This document shows, piece after piece, positions 44,593 to 52,653 of a stretch of DNA of 64,000 nt. The stretch is from positions 124,001 to 188,000 of the forward strand of contig NZ_JAKMCS010000007.1 in NCBI RefSeq assembly GCF_022662195.1. Direction: 5' to 3'. The stretch comes from Aestuariivivens insulae (GTDB lineage: Bacteria; Bacteroidota; Bacteroidia; Flavobacteriales; Flavobacteriaceae). Both the position numbers and the translations under genes were made by a program. The first letter of the stretch is position 1; each line of letters begins with the position of its first letter. The notes under the pieces are model-generated. The model was not told the origin of the DNA and did no database searches. It worked only from the letters and a program-made list of their open reading frames with translations.

Positions 44593-44626
44593 TAATATTT
44601 TTAAATTTGCTTAAGACGAAAATCAA
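44593..44626 (+). repeat. 34-nt dispersed repeat, left copy
   Basis: TAATATTTTTAAATTTG (44593-44609), 5 nt, then GACGAAAATCAA (44615-44626). The same two blocks with the same spacing recur at 50172-50205. The pair brackets the GH81 gene and the frameshifted remnant. TAAATTTG also matches the -7 promoter consensus. Confidence 0.55.
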
Positions 44627-44711
44627 TATAAAATCTAAATCGGTCAACACATCGGTCAACAATTGCAAAGATTTACACTAAAGGTGTAGTTAATATAAGG
44701 GATGAGAACGT

Positions 44712-44735
44712 GGTTCGAATCCTGTCGCGATCACC
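44712..44735 (+). other. tRNA 3'-end fragment, candidate attR site
   Basis: The segment reads GGTTCGAATCC then TGTCGCGATCACC: a T-loop, 3' T-stem strand and 3' acceptor strand of a tRNA. Upstream bases (GAACGT) do not pair with the T-stem and no D- or anticodon arm exists. A terminator follows directly, as after a real tRNA gene. This is the usual scar left where a tyrosine integrase inserted an element into a tRNA 3' end. The arrangement places the element to the left, so the ulvan/rhamnose genes may be on it. The tRNA identity cannot be read. Confidence 0.6.
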
Positions 44736-44742
44736 GATAAAC

Positions 44743-44772
44743 AAAGGGTTCACAGATTGTGAGCCTTTTTTT
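44743..44772 (+). terminator. rho-independent terminator after tRNA fragment
   Basis: GGGTTCAC-AGATT-GTGAGCC followed by seven T residues. It sits 8 bases after the tRNA-like acceptor end, which suggests that it once ended the tRNA transcript. Confidence 0.75.
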
Positions 44773-45063
44773 ATTTGTAAAAATGCACAGTTTGTGCACA
44801 CTTTCACCGTTTTTCAATTACGCAATTATATTATTGCATAAAAGCAATCCATGGCAAAACCGAGTCCATATCACCAGAATGAAAGGGTGATCTGAAATCC
44901 AAGTATGATAATGTAATCTGCGTAGAATTGATACCTTAGCTCGGACATAAAGTTTAAGACCATTTGTTACAAAACAAATATCTTATAACCACGAGCAACC
45001 GACCCAAAAATATGAGCTGCTTTGGCTTTTTAGATTGCTCCCATACAAATCTAATCTGTAGAT

Positions 45064-48000
45064 TTACCACTTCATAAGTTTAATGCTTTCAATTCCATTA
45101 AGTGTTTCCATTTGCACAAAATAAATTCCTGATTTCAATTGATATCCATTTAGAATCGCTTCGTCCCTATTTATAATTTGGGACAATACCATTTTACCAA
45201 ATATATCAAAGATTTTTACCGATTGTATAACTGTTCCGTGGGTCCTAATAGTCCAATTGTGCTTTGTTGGATTAGGAAATACTTTAAATTGTTGTCTTTC
45301 AGACTTTTTCACCGACAAACTTGCAACCTGTTGAACATCATCAAAATAGAAGGTTGAGGTTGTCGTACCATTGCCAATATTACCAAAATCGAACATGTAC
45401 ACAACACTATCGAACAGGCTAGCTCCAACAGCTGAAAAATCCCAACTTAAGGTTTCCCATTGGCCCGTTACCGTTGTTACCGCATCTCGCTCTGTAGCAT
45501 TGCCACGATTCGATTGCTGCTCAAGTTTCAATTTAACTGTTGTTCCTATTGGTGCTTCAGTCCATATCTTTAAAGTAATGTAATTTTTAGAAGTAAAATC
45601 TAATGCCCCAGCTAGGTTTATATAAGATCCTGCCCAAGCCATCCCTCCATCTCTAACTATTTTAGCCAAGTTAGAGCTGTTGTTACCAGTGCTTTGAGGT
45701 GCCTCAACGGTCTCAACCGTACCTGTGCCCCCATCAAAATTAGTAAAGTCTGATGTGGTTGGTGTAGTTTCAAAATCAAATGGCAAACCAGTATTTTCAA
45801 CTAGAGGTTCACAAACATCGGCATTATATGTAAATGTCATGCTTCCCAAGTTAAATTCTCCATTGGTAACAACTAGTCTTAAAACATGAATACCTGCTGT
45901 TAAGTTTACATTACTAACCGCTTTAGTACTCCAATTTGCCCAATCACCTGTATATTGGAAACCAATGTTCAAACTTACCTTTTGCCCATCCAATTCCAGA
46001 TAAAAAGGTCCCCCACCACCAGTGTTTCCACAGGCATAACGTAAGCTTAAATTGTAGCATCCCGTGGTTTGTACGTCAACCGTATATTCCAACCATTCAC
46101 CACTAGCAATCCAACCAACTGTTGCCCCTTCCGAGACATCAAAAACGGCATCTACATCTTCATTAGTCCTAAAATCACCATTATTACCTGTTGACGAATC
46201 AAAGTAGGCTATATTTTGCCCCATACCGCCTTCAAAAATATCATAATGACCAGCTTCAATAGTCCCAGGAATAGCTGAAGGCGTTCCTGAATATGGAATT
46301 TGATCTCCTACCTGAATGGTGATAATATTACTTAATCCAAAACTTGATGCGGTATATATTTTAGCATACATGTTATAAATACCCAGTGCCAAATTGCCGG
46401 TATTGAACTCGTAAGGCGCCGTTGTGTCTTCACCCAGCAATGTTGTTTCATTATAAAACTCTATTTTGGTAATCCCGTTATCAGACGTTGTAACCGAAAG
46501 ATTAGCTGAGCCGTTTTCAACAGTTTGAAACGTATCCGACTCTAATAAACCAGAGATATTAGTCCCTTTACTAGTCACCATTTCATTGGCAGGAACATCA
46601 AGTATAAATCCATCAGAAAAAGTTACAGTTATGGGTACATCAGAATAATTATGTGCCACATAGGTTTTATCTACACCATCATTGAACACAGCCGCAATAG
46701 GGTAATTTGCCGTAATGCTCGCATCTAATTGTCCCATAGCATTCATGGCATGCAGCCAATGATAGGTTTGCGCGTCTGAAATACCAAATTTTAAGGTCCT
46801 GTCAGGGTCGGCCTCATAAAGCGAAATGGCTTCAGCAGGGTCTAAAAATGACAGATACTTCCAAATGGTATCGTGCCAAAGGTTTGGATTGGTATCATTG
46901 GGATTTAGGATTCCTGTATTAACTTTTAACTCATCCCATATTTTTTGTACGTAGGCAGTATTTTGCCCCAAGTAGAGGGATCCGCCATGCATTGGGTACA
47001 TTTCTATAACATAGGATGCCGTAATATCTGCTGTCCAAAAAGTGCCATTATCATAGGAGTTTCCCCAAACACGGGAAACTAAACTATATGGGTGAGAAGG
47101 ATTAAAATTCCGGTCATACATGTCAAGCCAATATTCTTCTACTGCCGTTTGTTCGGTCGTGTACAAATAGATGCCTAAATCTCTTATAGCATTATTTTTG
47201 GTAATGGTTCCCCAGTGAATCAATGAGGAATTGAACTGCATACTTTCAGAAGTGGATTCTTGATCGTTACCTTGTGGAAATGTTGCAAAACCATTGGCCC
47301 AGCAATGTCCAGCATAAGGACTGAAATTCCTTAAAAAGGGAAACAGTGTATCGCTTCTATTTGATGATGCAGCATCCCTGATGAGTAGATTGACCATACC
47401 TCCCCAGTCGTTTGCCCAACCAGGTTCAAATTGTTCCATAAATGCTGCGGCATGTATAAAATAGCCCCAATGGAAATGGTGGTCGTTAATGTTATTATCT
47501 TGACCATGGCCAGCTGGATACCCTAACAGGGCAGACCAATCATAGTTGTAGTAAAACAAAAAGGCAATTTCGCCAGATTCATAGGTGAGCCAATCTTCTA
47601 ATCGCTCTTTAATGGTTGCGACCATTTTATCTCTTGCCACTGTATTGCCCATTTGATCTGCAATTCTAGCCGTTTGGATTAAACGGTTCATAACCTGCCC
47701 CTCATTATAAGAGTCTGTCCATATTGCCAAACCATCATTTTCTATTTGAGAAATTTTCGTATGCAAGTCTGCCGGATTAAAGCTTGGGCTAAATTTTGCA
47801 ACATCTGGCATAGTAGGGAGGATGCCCTTAAAAGTGTTTTCTGTTGTAAATGTATTACCGTTCATGGTTTTTAACTCTCCTCTTATAGTACTATAGCTAT
47901 ATCCATTAGGAGTTGCTGATCCTGAAGATAAATTATTCCACTGATGGGGTAATAGCCCCATGAGTATATTAGTATTGGTTAAAGAGCCATCCTTAACGTC

Positions 48001-48816
48001 AACGGTTGCTGTAAAAGTGGTGTTTACTTTTGATGTATTTTCATTAAAACTCCATACTACCTGGGTGTCTGTTGGAAATACATAAGCATATTTTTTATAT
48101 TCGTCGGCAACGCTACTAACATTTGGAGCTGTTAGAGGTATCATGGCTAAGGACCAAAAATTATTCCCGTTTAACGATGACGTATATTTATTTCCGTTTT
48201 GGGACCAAGTGCTTCCTACGGGAGCATAAATGGCAAAATCTGCCCCGGCACTAGCATTTTCAACAATTATCATCTCGTTGGAAATGGTGACCGTTCCAGA
48301 ATTTATGGTTATTTCCGCTACATCATCATTGTCCTTTTCAAAATAAATGAAAGGAATGCCTATTCCGGAAGTTGCTTTCAGATTATGTGAGGCATCATTC
48401 CAATCCATTGTTACGGTCCAGTCGGAATAATCCGAAACAGTAGTTTTAGTGACATTTAAACCTGATAGACCAACCACAATAGGAGAGGAGTCGCCAATAG
48501 GGCCCCATGGTATATAAGTAACTATTAAACCTTGGTTGGTGGTTTTCATGGTCATCGGATAATTAAACAAATTATCTGCATGGTCGAATTTTATTAGCGA
48601 AGACCACCAATCGTTAGTGGGAACCGGTTTGCCAATAGCTATACCAGATAGTTGAGGTATACCTGAAGGATAACCATTTCTCCCTGCAGCATCAGTTCCC
48701 GGAAAAGAGGTAGTATAGCTTCCGTTGCCAACAACTACTTGGGTAAAGGATTGAATTGAAAAAAGTAGGATTAGGACAAAAAGGAAATTTTTCACTAACG
48801 AGAATTTGTTTTTCAT
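45064..48816 (-). CDS. GH81 endo-beta-1,3-glucanase (laminarinase) with CBM6 and T9SS sorting domain
   Basis: A 1250-residue secreted protein. The signal peptide (FLFVLILLFSIQSFTQ) is followed by the GH81 domain from about 35 to 730, with PTNDWWSSLI, NDHHFHWGYFIHAA near 442 and the catalytic-glutamate motif GNDQESTSESM near 518. Then come a bacterial Ig-like domain (about 745-835), a CBM6-like module (about 840-995, GWIASGEWLEYTVDVQ) and a laminarinase-associated beta-sandwich (about 1005-1155). A type IX secretion C-terminal domain ends it (VFPNPTKHNWTIRT to SIKLMKW). It would hydrolyse laminarin outside the cell or at its surface. It is a separate glycan system from the ulvan cluster and lies right of the att-like site. 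Confidence 0.93.
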   Translation of the reverse strand: MKNKFSLVKNFLFVLILLFSIQSFTQVVVGNGSYTTSFPGTDAAGRNGYPSGIPQLSGIAIGKPVPTNDWWSSLIKFDHADNLFNYPMTMKTTNQGLIVTYIPWGPIGDSSPIVVGLSGLNVTKTTVSDYSDWTVTMDWNDASHNLKATSGIGIPFIYFEKDNDDVAEITINSGTVTISNEMIIVENASAGADFAIYAPVGSTWSQNGNKYTSSLNGNNFWSLAMIPLTAPNVSSVADEYKKYAYVFPTDTQVVWSFNENTSKVNTTFTATVDVKDGSLTNTNILMGLLPHQWNNLSSGSATPNGYSYSTIRGELKTMNGNTFTTENTFKGILPTMPDVAKFSPSFNPADLHTKISQIENDGLAIWTDSYNEGQVMNRLIQTARIADQMGNTVARDKMVATIKERLEDWLTYESGEIAFLFYYNYDWSALLGYPAGHGQDNNINDHHFHWGYFIHAAAFMEQFEPGWANDWGGMVNLLIRDAASSNRSDTLFPFLRNFSPYAGHCWANGFATFPQGNDQESTSESMQFNSSLIHWGTITKNNAIRDLGIYLYTTEQTAVEEYWLDMYDRNFNPSHPYSLVSRVWGNSYDNGTFWTADITASYVIEMYPMHGGSLYLGQNTAYVQKIWDELKVNTGILNPNDTNPNLWHDTIWKYLSFLDPAEAISLYEADPDRTLKFGISDAQTYHWLHAMNAMGQLDASITANYPIAAVFNDGVDKTYVAHNYSDVPITVTFSDGFILDVPANEMVTSKGTNISGLLESDTFQTVENGSANLSVTTSDNGITKIEFYNETTLLGEDTTAPYEFNTGNLALGIYNMYAKIYTASSFGLSNIITIQVGDQIPYSGTPSAIPGTIEAGHYDIFEGGMGQNIAYFDSSTGNNGDFRTNEDVDAVFDVSEGATVGWIASGEWLEYTVDVQTTGCYNLSLRYACGNTGGGGPFYLELDGQKVSLNIGFQYTGDWANWSTKAVSNVNLTAGIHVLRLVVTNGEFNLGSMTFTYNADVCEPLVENTGLPFDFETTPTTSDFTNFDGGTGTVETVEAPQSTGNNSSNLAKIVRDGGMAWAGSYINLAGALDFTSKNYITLKIWTEAPIGTTVKLKLEQQSNRGNATERDAVTTVTGQWETLSWDFSAVGASLFDSVVYMFDFGNIGNGTTTSTFYFDDVQQVASLSVKKSERQQFKVFPNPTKHNWTIRTHGTVIQSVKIFDIFGKMVLSQIINRDEAILNGYQLKSGIYFVQMETLNGIESIKLMKW

Positions 48817-48843
48817 TTTATTAATTTTTAGAAGTTTTTTTTA

Positions 48844-48875
48844 AAGAGAAGGTGCTTTTATAAGTACCTTCTCTT
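48844..48875 (-). terminator. hairpin between GH81 gene and upstream remnant
   Basis: AAGAGAAGGT and ACCTTCTCTT form a perfect 10-bp stem around a 12-nt loop. It lies just downstream of the remnant gene on the minus strand, which it may once have terminated. The T run is short. Confidence 0.5.
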
Positions 48876-48910
48876 ACTGAGCATTGAATGTCATTAGTTT
48901 TTAATAGGCT

Positions 48911-49338
48911 TTATGTTATAAAATCAAAAGACAATTCTTCCAGCTGGTTAACTATAGTGCTAGCAAATTTTTGCTCTATCGCAGGACTTAGTACTTTAAA
49001 TATTATTGTAATCTCACTAATTGTGGGTTTGTATTCCATTATCTTCACTGTGGAATTAGATCCATCAAACTTGAATTCACCATCGTTGTCAGTAAAAAAA
49101 GTGCCCAATTTTGGTCTGTGGTATAGGCAATAAATTTGACAACAGTTGCAGAAGTGTTAATACTACCTCTAACGGGGTTCGCAATTTCAGAAAAACTTGA
49201 TGCTACTTCGATGGTGGCCCAACTCCAGCCAGTACCATTTCCAGGTGGTTCAAAATCAATTGTATGTGAACTTTGGGAAAAAACCAAAGACACGGCCAGT
49301 AAAGCAATAAATAGTGTAATTTTTTTAATAAGTATCAA
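48911..49338 (-). pseudogene. frameshifted remnant of a secreted glycan-associated protein
   Basis: The first frame (49338 to about 49095) codes a signal peptide and SSHTIDFEPPGNGTGWSWATIE to DQNWALF. The second frame resumes as GTFFTDNDGEFKFDGSNSTVKIMEYK and ends SFDFIT at 48911. Joined, these make one beta-sandwich domain commonly found in flavobacterial laminarin-related secreted proteins. The switch occurs at a run of seven A (plus strand) near 49094-49100. The protein then stops early with no further domains, so it is both frameshifted and truncated. A slippage or sequencing error at the homopolymer is possible, but the missing downstream part suggests decay. It is upstream of, and in line with, the GH81 gene. 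Confidence 0.7.
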
Positions 49339-50171
49339 ATCTTAACTAATTAGTAAATTACGTTTTTTGTAAAGGTAGGTGCGAAATATTTTGATTGGTT
49401 ATTTTGTAACACTACAAAAAACATACGGGACAAAATAATTTGATCTTAATTTAAGTGTAGCAAATGGAAATCCCTTCAAACACTGGACTTATTAAAAATA
49501 ATTATGAAAAATAAAATGGATTATTTATTGTAAAAGAGAGGTTGTTTAGAGTAGTGTTGTGGTAATGTTGTGGTGTTAGGTTGTTTTAAGATGTTTTGGA
49601 GATGCCATTTTCATGATAAGGTTCATATAAATCATCCATATAAATATAATTCCCCTTCTGGTCTTAGTGAAATCTTTTAAGTGGGCTTTAAAAAGTTGTC
49701 TCGCTTATTGCGACCACAGAATTGTTCCATATCCTATTTTGCTTCAACATCGTCCTTTCACTATAAAGTCATTAACCATTATTGAGTGAAGATATGTTTA
49801 AATTAAGTGAAAAACTAAAAGCTAAATAGAAATGGTTTTTTAGAATTAATTGGTCACTATTTGATTTTATTTATAATTCCATTCCTTATTTCTGTATAAA
49901 CTGGTTATTTCTGGATTTAGATAATGGGCTAGTTCCACTTTCCATTGAACAAAACTGTTTAAAAGTCAAAAAATGCGATCTTTGAAAAAATAAAAGATAG
50001 ATTCCATTTGTTTCAAAATAGTTCCTCTTTGACTTAAGAGAACAATTTCCGTGAACACTATGGAATGAATAGTACAAAACTGTTATAAACAAAGGGATTT
50101 GGATAGATTTAATAAATTCTTTCATCCCGACCAAATAGATGTCAGATTTAATAAATTACTTACATCAAAAG

Positions 50172-50205
50172 TAATATTTTTAAATTTGTAAATGACGAAA
50201 ATCAA
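50172..50205 (+). repeat. 34-nt dispersed repeat, right copy
   Basis: TAATATTTTTAAATTTG (50172-50188), 5 nt, then GACGAAAATCAA (50194-50205), matching the left copy at 44593-44626. No coding sequence follows it on the plus strand, so promoter function is doubtful here. Confidence 0.55.
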
Positions 50206-50236
50206 AAAAGCACAACTATTTGTCTTGATTCTAAAA

Positions 50237-50287
50237 TATTAAATAAGTATTTATATTAAATAAGTATTTATATTAAATAAGTATTTA
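50237..50287 (+). repeat. three tandem copies of a 17-bp AT-rich unit
   Basis: TATTAAATAAGTATTTA is repeated three times without change. Each unit contains AAATA-AG-TATTT, an inverted repeat, and the hexamer TAAGTA that also forms the palindromes near the Fnr-like gene and the nitrate importer gene. Confidence 0.75.
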
Positions 50288-50364
50288 GAACAGGTAAGAG
50301 CAAAAATTTATTAGTCTTATAAGGATTTATTTGACCTTAAAGAATGTTGAAATCATTAAAAAAC

Positions 50365-50398
50365 AACGGGGAAAGTATATATATTCACTTTCCCTGTT
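50365..50398 (-). terminator. rho-independent terminator of the small gene
   Basis: On the minus strand a 12-bp stem with one mismatch (AACAGGGAAAGT / ACTTTCCCCGTT) is followed by TGTTTTTT. It begins 17 bp after the stop of the 60-codon gene, supporting that this gene is transcribed. Confidence 0.75.
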
Positions 50399-50415
50399 GA
50401 TATAAACATTCAGTT

Positions 50416-50598
50416 TTAAATAGGAGTTGCCTTCTTACTCGAAGACGAACCGTTATAAATTTCGTAATCGGTACTTATAAGCATTTTGTTGAAAAGGTTT
50501 TCATTAACTGTAACCGGAACTCTTAGATAAGGGAATTTTATTTGATATGATTTCCCCTTTTTTCCTATCAATTTAATTTTTAAAGGTTTTTCTCCCAT
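50416..50598 (-). CDS. small hypothetical protein (60 aa)
   Basis: I do not recognise a family. The 60-residue product (starting MGEKPLKIKLIGKKGKSYQI) is basic at the N-terminus and has alternating hydrophobic residues suited to a small beta-rich fold. It lacks a signal peptide, membrane segment or cysteine. A good terminator lies just after the stop and the gene follows the ABC-2 permease on the same strand with a 99-bp gap, so it is probably real. It may form the end of the exporter operon or be expressed alone. Confidence 0.55.
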   Translation of the reverse strand: MGEKPLKIKLIGKKGKSYQIKFPYLRVPVTVNENLFNKMLISTDYEIYNGSSSSKKATPI

Positions 50599-50697
50599 AA
50601 TTAGAATCTTTTAAAAGGTTAAATCGAAAAAGCTAATGGTCCATTTAAGGAGTAAACTTTATTCCAAAACTAAAAATATCATTTGCCAAGAAAACAA

Positions 50698-51681
50698 TTA
50701 ACATTTTATCTCTTTTTTCATAAAGAAATAATAGGCTAGTGCAAAACAAACAATTGTTGCGGAAACTAACCCGCTAACTTGTGGCCATACAATTAGAAGA
50801 CTGTCTCGAATTGGCAAGGAATTGGGGATTGCTCCAGCCATTTGTTCCATGCTCATAGGCCCAAGACTTCTAACTTTAGGCATTAAAAGGGTTGTGGTTG
50901 CATCTGTATACAGCTGATTTGGTGCCATATGAAACATAGTTTTAATCCATGAATGTTGACCAGAAGAAAATATTCCAGACTTTGGAATCATTACTTTGGA
51001 AATCATGTTGATGATGATGTTGTAAAAAATAGTAAAGAATAGCCAAAGTCCTATTGATGCTATTGCAGCTGTAGCAGCTTGTTTAAATCTAATCGAAAAA
51101 ATAATGGATAAACTAAACCAGAATTCAACATAAAACACACATAAGATGGTATAACTGAGTATTCTCACAACTTCTTCTAATTCAATTGGTACACCAGTTA
51201 TTAGTAAACCAGAACCAATCATGAGAAGGGACAGTGTTAAAAACATAGTACCTACAAGAATAGTGATACTAATAAATTTTGACAATAAGAGGTTGTCCCT
51301 GTAAATAGGTTGTGCCATTACTCTAATTAATGTACCGTTTTGCTGTTCTGAATTAACAGCGTTAAATCCAAGACTTATACCTAATAGTGGTCCTAAAAAA
51401 CTAATGAACACATGAAAAGGAGGTAAGCTACCATCGGTAATAGTCAATAATTTGAGATATATTAACAAATGATCGGGGTCTTTAGTATTGGAAACAGCAG
51501 AATTTAAATTGCTTATTGCCACATACATAGACGCGAAGAATGTAAGGGCAATAATCATAAATAAAATAATGAACTGCCAACTTCTAATGTGGTCGGAAAC
51601 TTCTTTTCTAACCATTACCCAAATGGGAACATGCTTGTTAGGTGATTTTCTAAATGTGAAATCAGTATAAGATATTGCCAT
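50698..51681 (-). CDS. ABC-2 type transporter permease (NosY-like)
   Basis: A 327-residue membrane protein with about six hydrophobic segments. The soluble insert after helix 1 is followed by FLGPLLGISLGFNAVNSEQQNGTLIRVMAQP, the typical ABC-2/NosY coupling region (the E-x-x-x-G-T/RVLAQP block). It pairs with the ATP-binding subunit 9 bp upstream. NosY-like permeases form exporters with diverse roles, including nitrous oxide reductase maturation, gliding motility and drug export. No nosZ or other maturation partner lies nearby, so the cargo is unknown. The adjacent NEW3 protein suggests a link to the periplasm or cell envelope. Confidence 0.87.
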   Translation of the reverse strand: MAISYTDFTFRKSPNKHVPIWVMVRKEVSDHIRSWQFIILFMIIALTFFASMYVAISNLNSAVSNTKDPDHLLIYLKLLTITDGSLPPFHVFISFLGPLLGISLGFNAVNSEQQNGTLIRVMAQPIYRDNLLLSKFISITILVGTMFLTLSLLMIGSGLLITGVPIELEEVVRILSYTILCVFYVEFWFSLSIIFSIRFKQAATAAIASIGLWLFFTIFYNIIINMISKVMIPKSGIFSSGQHSWIKTMFHMAPNQLYTDATTTLLMPKVRSLGPMSMEQMAGAIPNSLPIRDSLLIVWPQVSGLVSATIVCFALAYYFFMKKEIKC

Positions 51682-51690
51682 AATTGAATG

Positions 51691-52647
51691 TTAAACGTTT
51701 AGGTGTTGGTTTTCAAAATATTTCTGATAGATATCTTCTAATCCATAGGTCTTTTGATTAACGCCAATAATGTTATAGTTTCTTTTAACCATAAACCTTA
51801 CAATGTCGGGAGTTAAATTCTTATTACAGTTAATAAGAATTTGATTGTTCTCTTTGGCTACACTTTCTAAACTTGCTAATTGCAGTAGTTCTTGCTCATC
51901 TTCCTTCGTTAATGAAACCGGTTCGTCGAGGGTAATGTTTATTTGGTGCGATGTTTGTGAAAACAGTTGTTCCGAGAGTTGCTCAATGTTTCCTAGAGCT
52001 AATAATTTTCCTTTAACAAAAATCCCTACACGGTCACATATTTTTTGAACCTGATTTAAGTGGTGGGATGATAATAGGACAGTAAGACCATACTCGCGAC
52101 TTAATGTTCTTATAAGATTAAGAAAATCGTTTACTCCACTGGGGTCTATACCAAGTGTGGGCTCGTCCATAATAATGACTTCAGGTTGTTTAATTAAGAC
52201 ATCTGCCAGCCCTAAACGTTGTTTCATTCCTCTAGAATATGCTACGGTTTTGGTATGAAGATCATTACCCAAACCTACTGTTTTCATGACTCTAATGGCC
52301 GATTTTTCGGCTTCTAATCTAGAAAGCCCATTTAATTGTCCTATATAAACTAAGTTTTCAAGTCCAGTCCTATCATCATAAAAGCCAACACTATCTGGCA
52401 TATAACCTACTTTGCTTTTAATATCGATAGGACTAAATGTTGCGTTGTATCCACAAACTTTTGCAATTCCTGATGTAGGCTCAATTAATCCTAACATCAT
52501 AAGAATAGTAGTTGTTTTTCCGGCTCCATTCGGTCCCAGTAAACCAAAAATTTCGCCCTTGTTAATACTAAGGTCTAAATGGTCTACTACATTATTAGAA
52601 CCATAGCTTTTTGTGAGCCCTTTAAGTTCTATAATAGATGTTTCCAT
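51691..52647 (-). CDS. ABC transporter ATP-binding protein (ABC-2/NosF type)
   Basis: The 318-residue protein has Walker A GLLGPNGAGKTTT, Q-loop region VGYMPDSVGFYDD, signature SRGMKQRLGLADVL, Walker B VIIMDEPTLGID and H-loop LLSSHHLNQVQ, all intact. The C-terminal 90 residues form the extra domain found in NosF/CcmA-type ATPases. It energises the ABC-2 permease encoded downstream. The start is 6 bp from the stop of the NEW3 gene, so the three genes form an operon. The cytoplasmic ATPase is fully functional by motif. Confidence 0.92.
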   Translation of the reverse strand: METSIIELKGLTKSYGSNNVVDHLDLSINKGEIFGLLGPNGAGKTTTILMMLGLIEPTSGIAKVCGYNATFSPIDIKSKVGYMPDSVGFYDDRTGLENLVYIGQLNGLSRLEAEKSAIRVMKTVGLGNDLHTKTVAYSRGMKQRLGLADVLIKQPEVIIMDEPTLGIDPSGVNDFLNLIRTLSREYGLTVLLSSHHLNQVQKICDRVGIFVKGKLLALGNIEQLSEQLFSQTSHQINITLDEPVSLTKEDEQELLQLASLESVAKENNQILINCNKNLTPDIVRFMVKRNYNIIGVNQKTYGLEDIYQKYFENQHLNV

Positions 52648-52653
52648 GACTAA

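Larger units (their letters stand above)
44477..44661. repeat. CGGTYAACA direct repeats next to att-like site
   Basis: AAATCGGTTAACACAT (44477-44492) and AAATCGGTCAACACAT (44637-44652) differ at one base. A third CGGTCAACA follows at 44653-44661. Repeats like these beside a tRNA fragment resemble arm-type binding sites of tyrosine recombinases, which is inference. Confidence 0.5.
44080..45063. other. 984-bp gene-free region with attachment-site-like features
   Basis: No open frame longer than 60 codons is seen. The stretch is AT-rich and contains three copies of CGGTYAACA, two T-arm-like sequences and a hairpin terminator, all described separately. It divides the rhamnose genes from the GH81 gene and looks like the edge of an integrated element. 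The segment from 44773 to 45063 shows nothing recognisable. Confidence 0.6.
49339..50415. other. gene-poor kilobase with short repeats
   Basis: No convincing gene. An 82-codon minus-strand frame at 49886-50134 has no recognisable features or clear signal and is probably spurious. The stretch holds the right copy of the 34-nt dispersed repeat, a three-copy 17-bp tandem repeat and a terminator, listed separately. Stop-rich stretches may be decayed genes, but none can be identified. Confidence 0.55.

Noticed and set aside
44640-44735. A complete tRNA gene
   Set aside because: Only the T-loop, the 3' strand of the T-stem and the acceptor 3' strand are present; no D-arm, anticodon arm or 5' acceptor strand can be folded.
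49886-50134. 82-codon minus-strand frame in the gene-poor region
   Set aside because: No family, ribosome-binding site or conserved pattern; composition is compatible with chance in AT-rich DNA.
50698-52647. nosFY genes of nitrous oxide reductase maturation
   Set aside because: The subunits are of that type, but nosZ, nosD and nosL are absent and the partner is a NEW3 protein.
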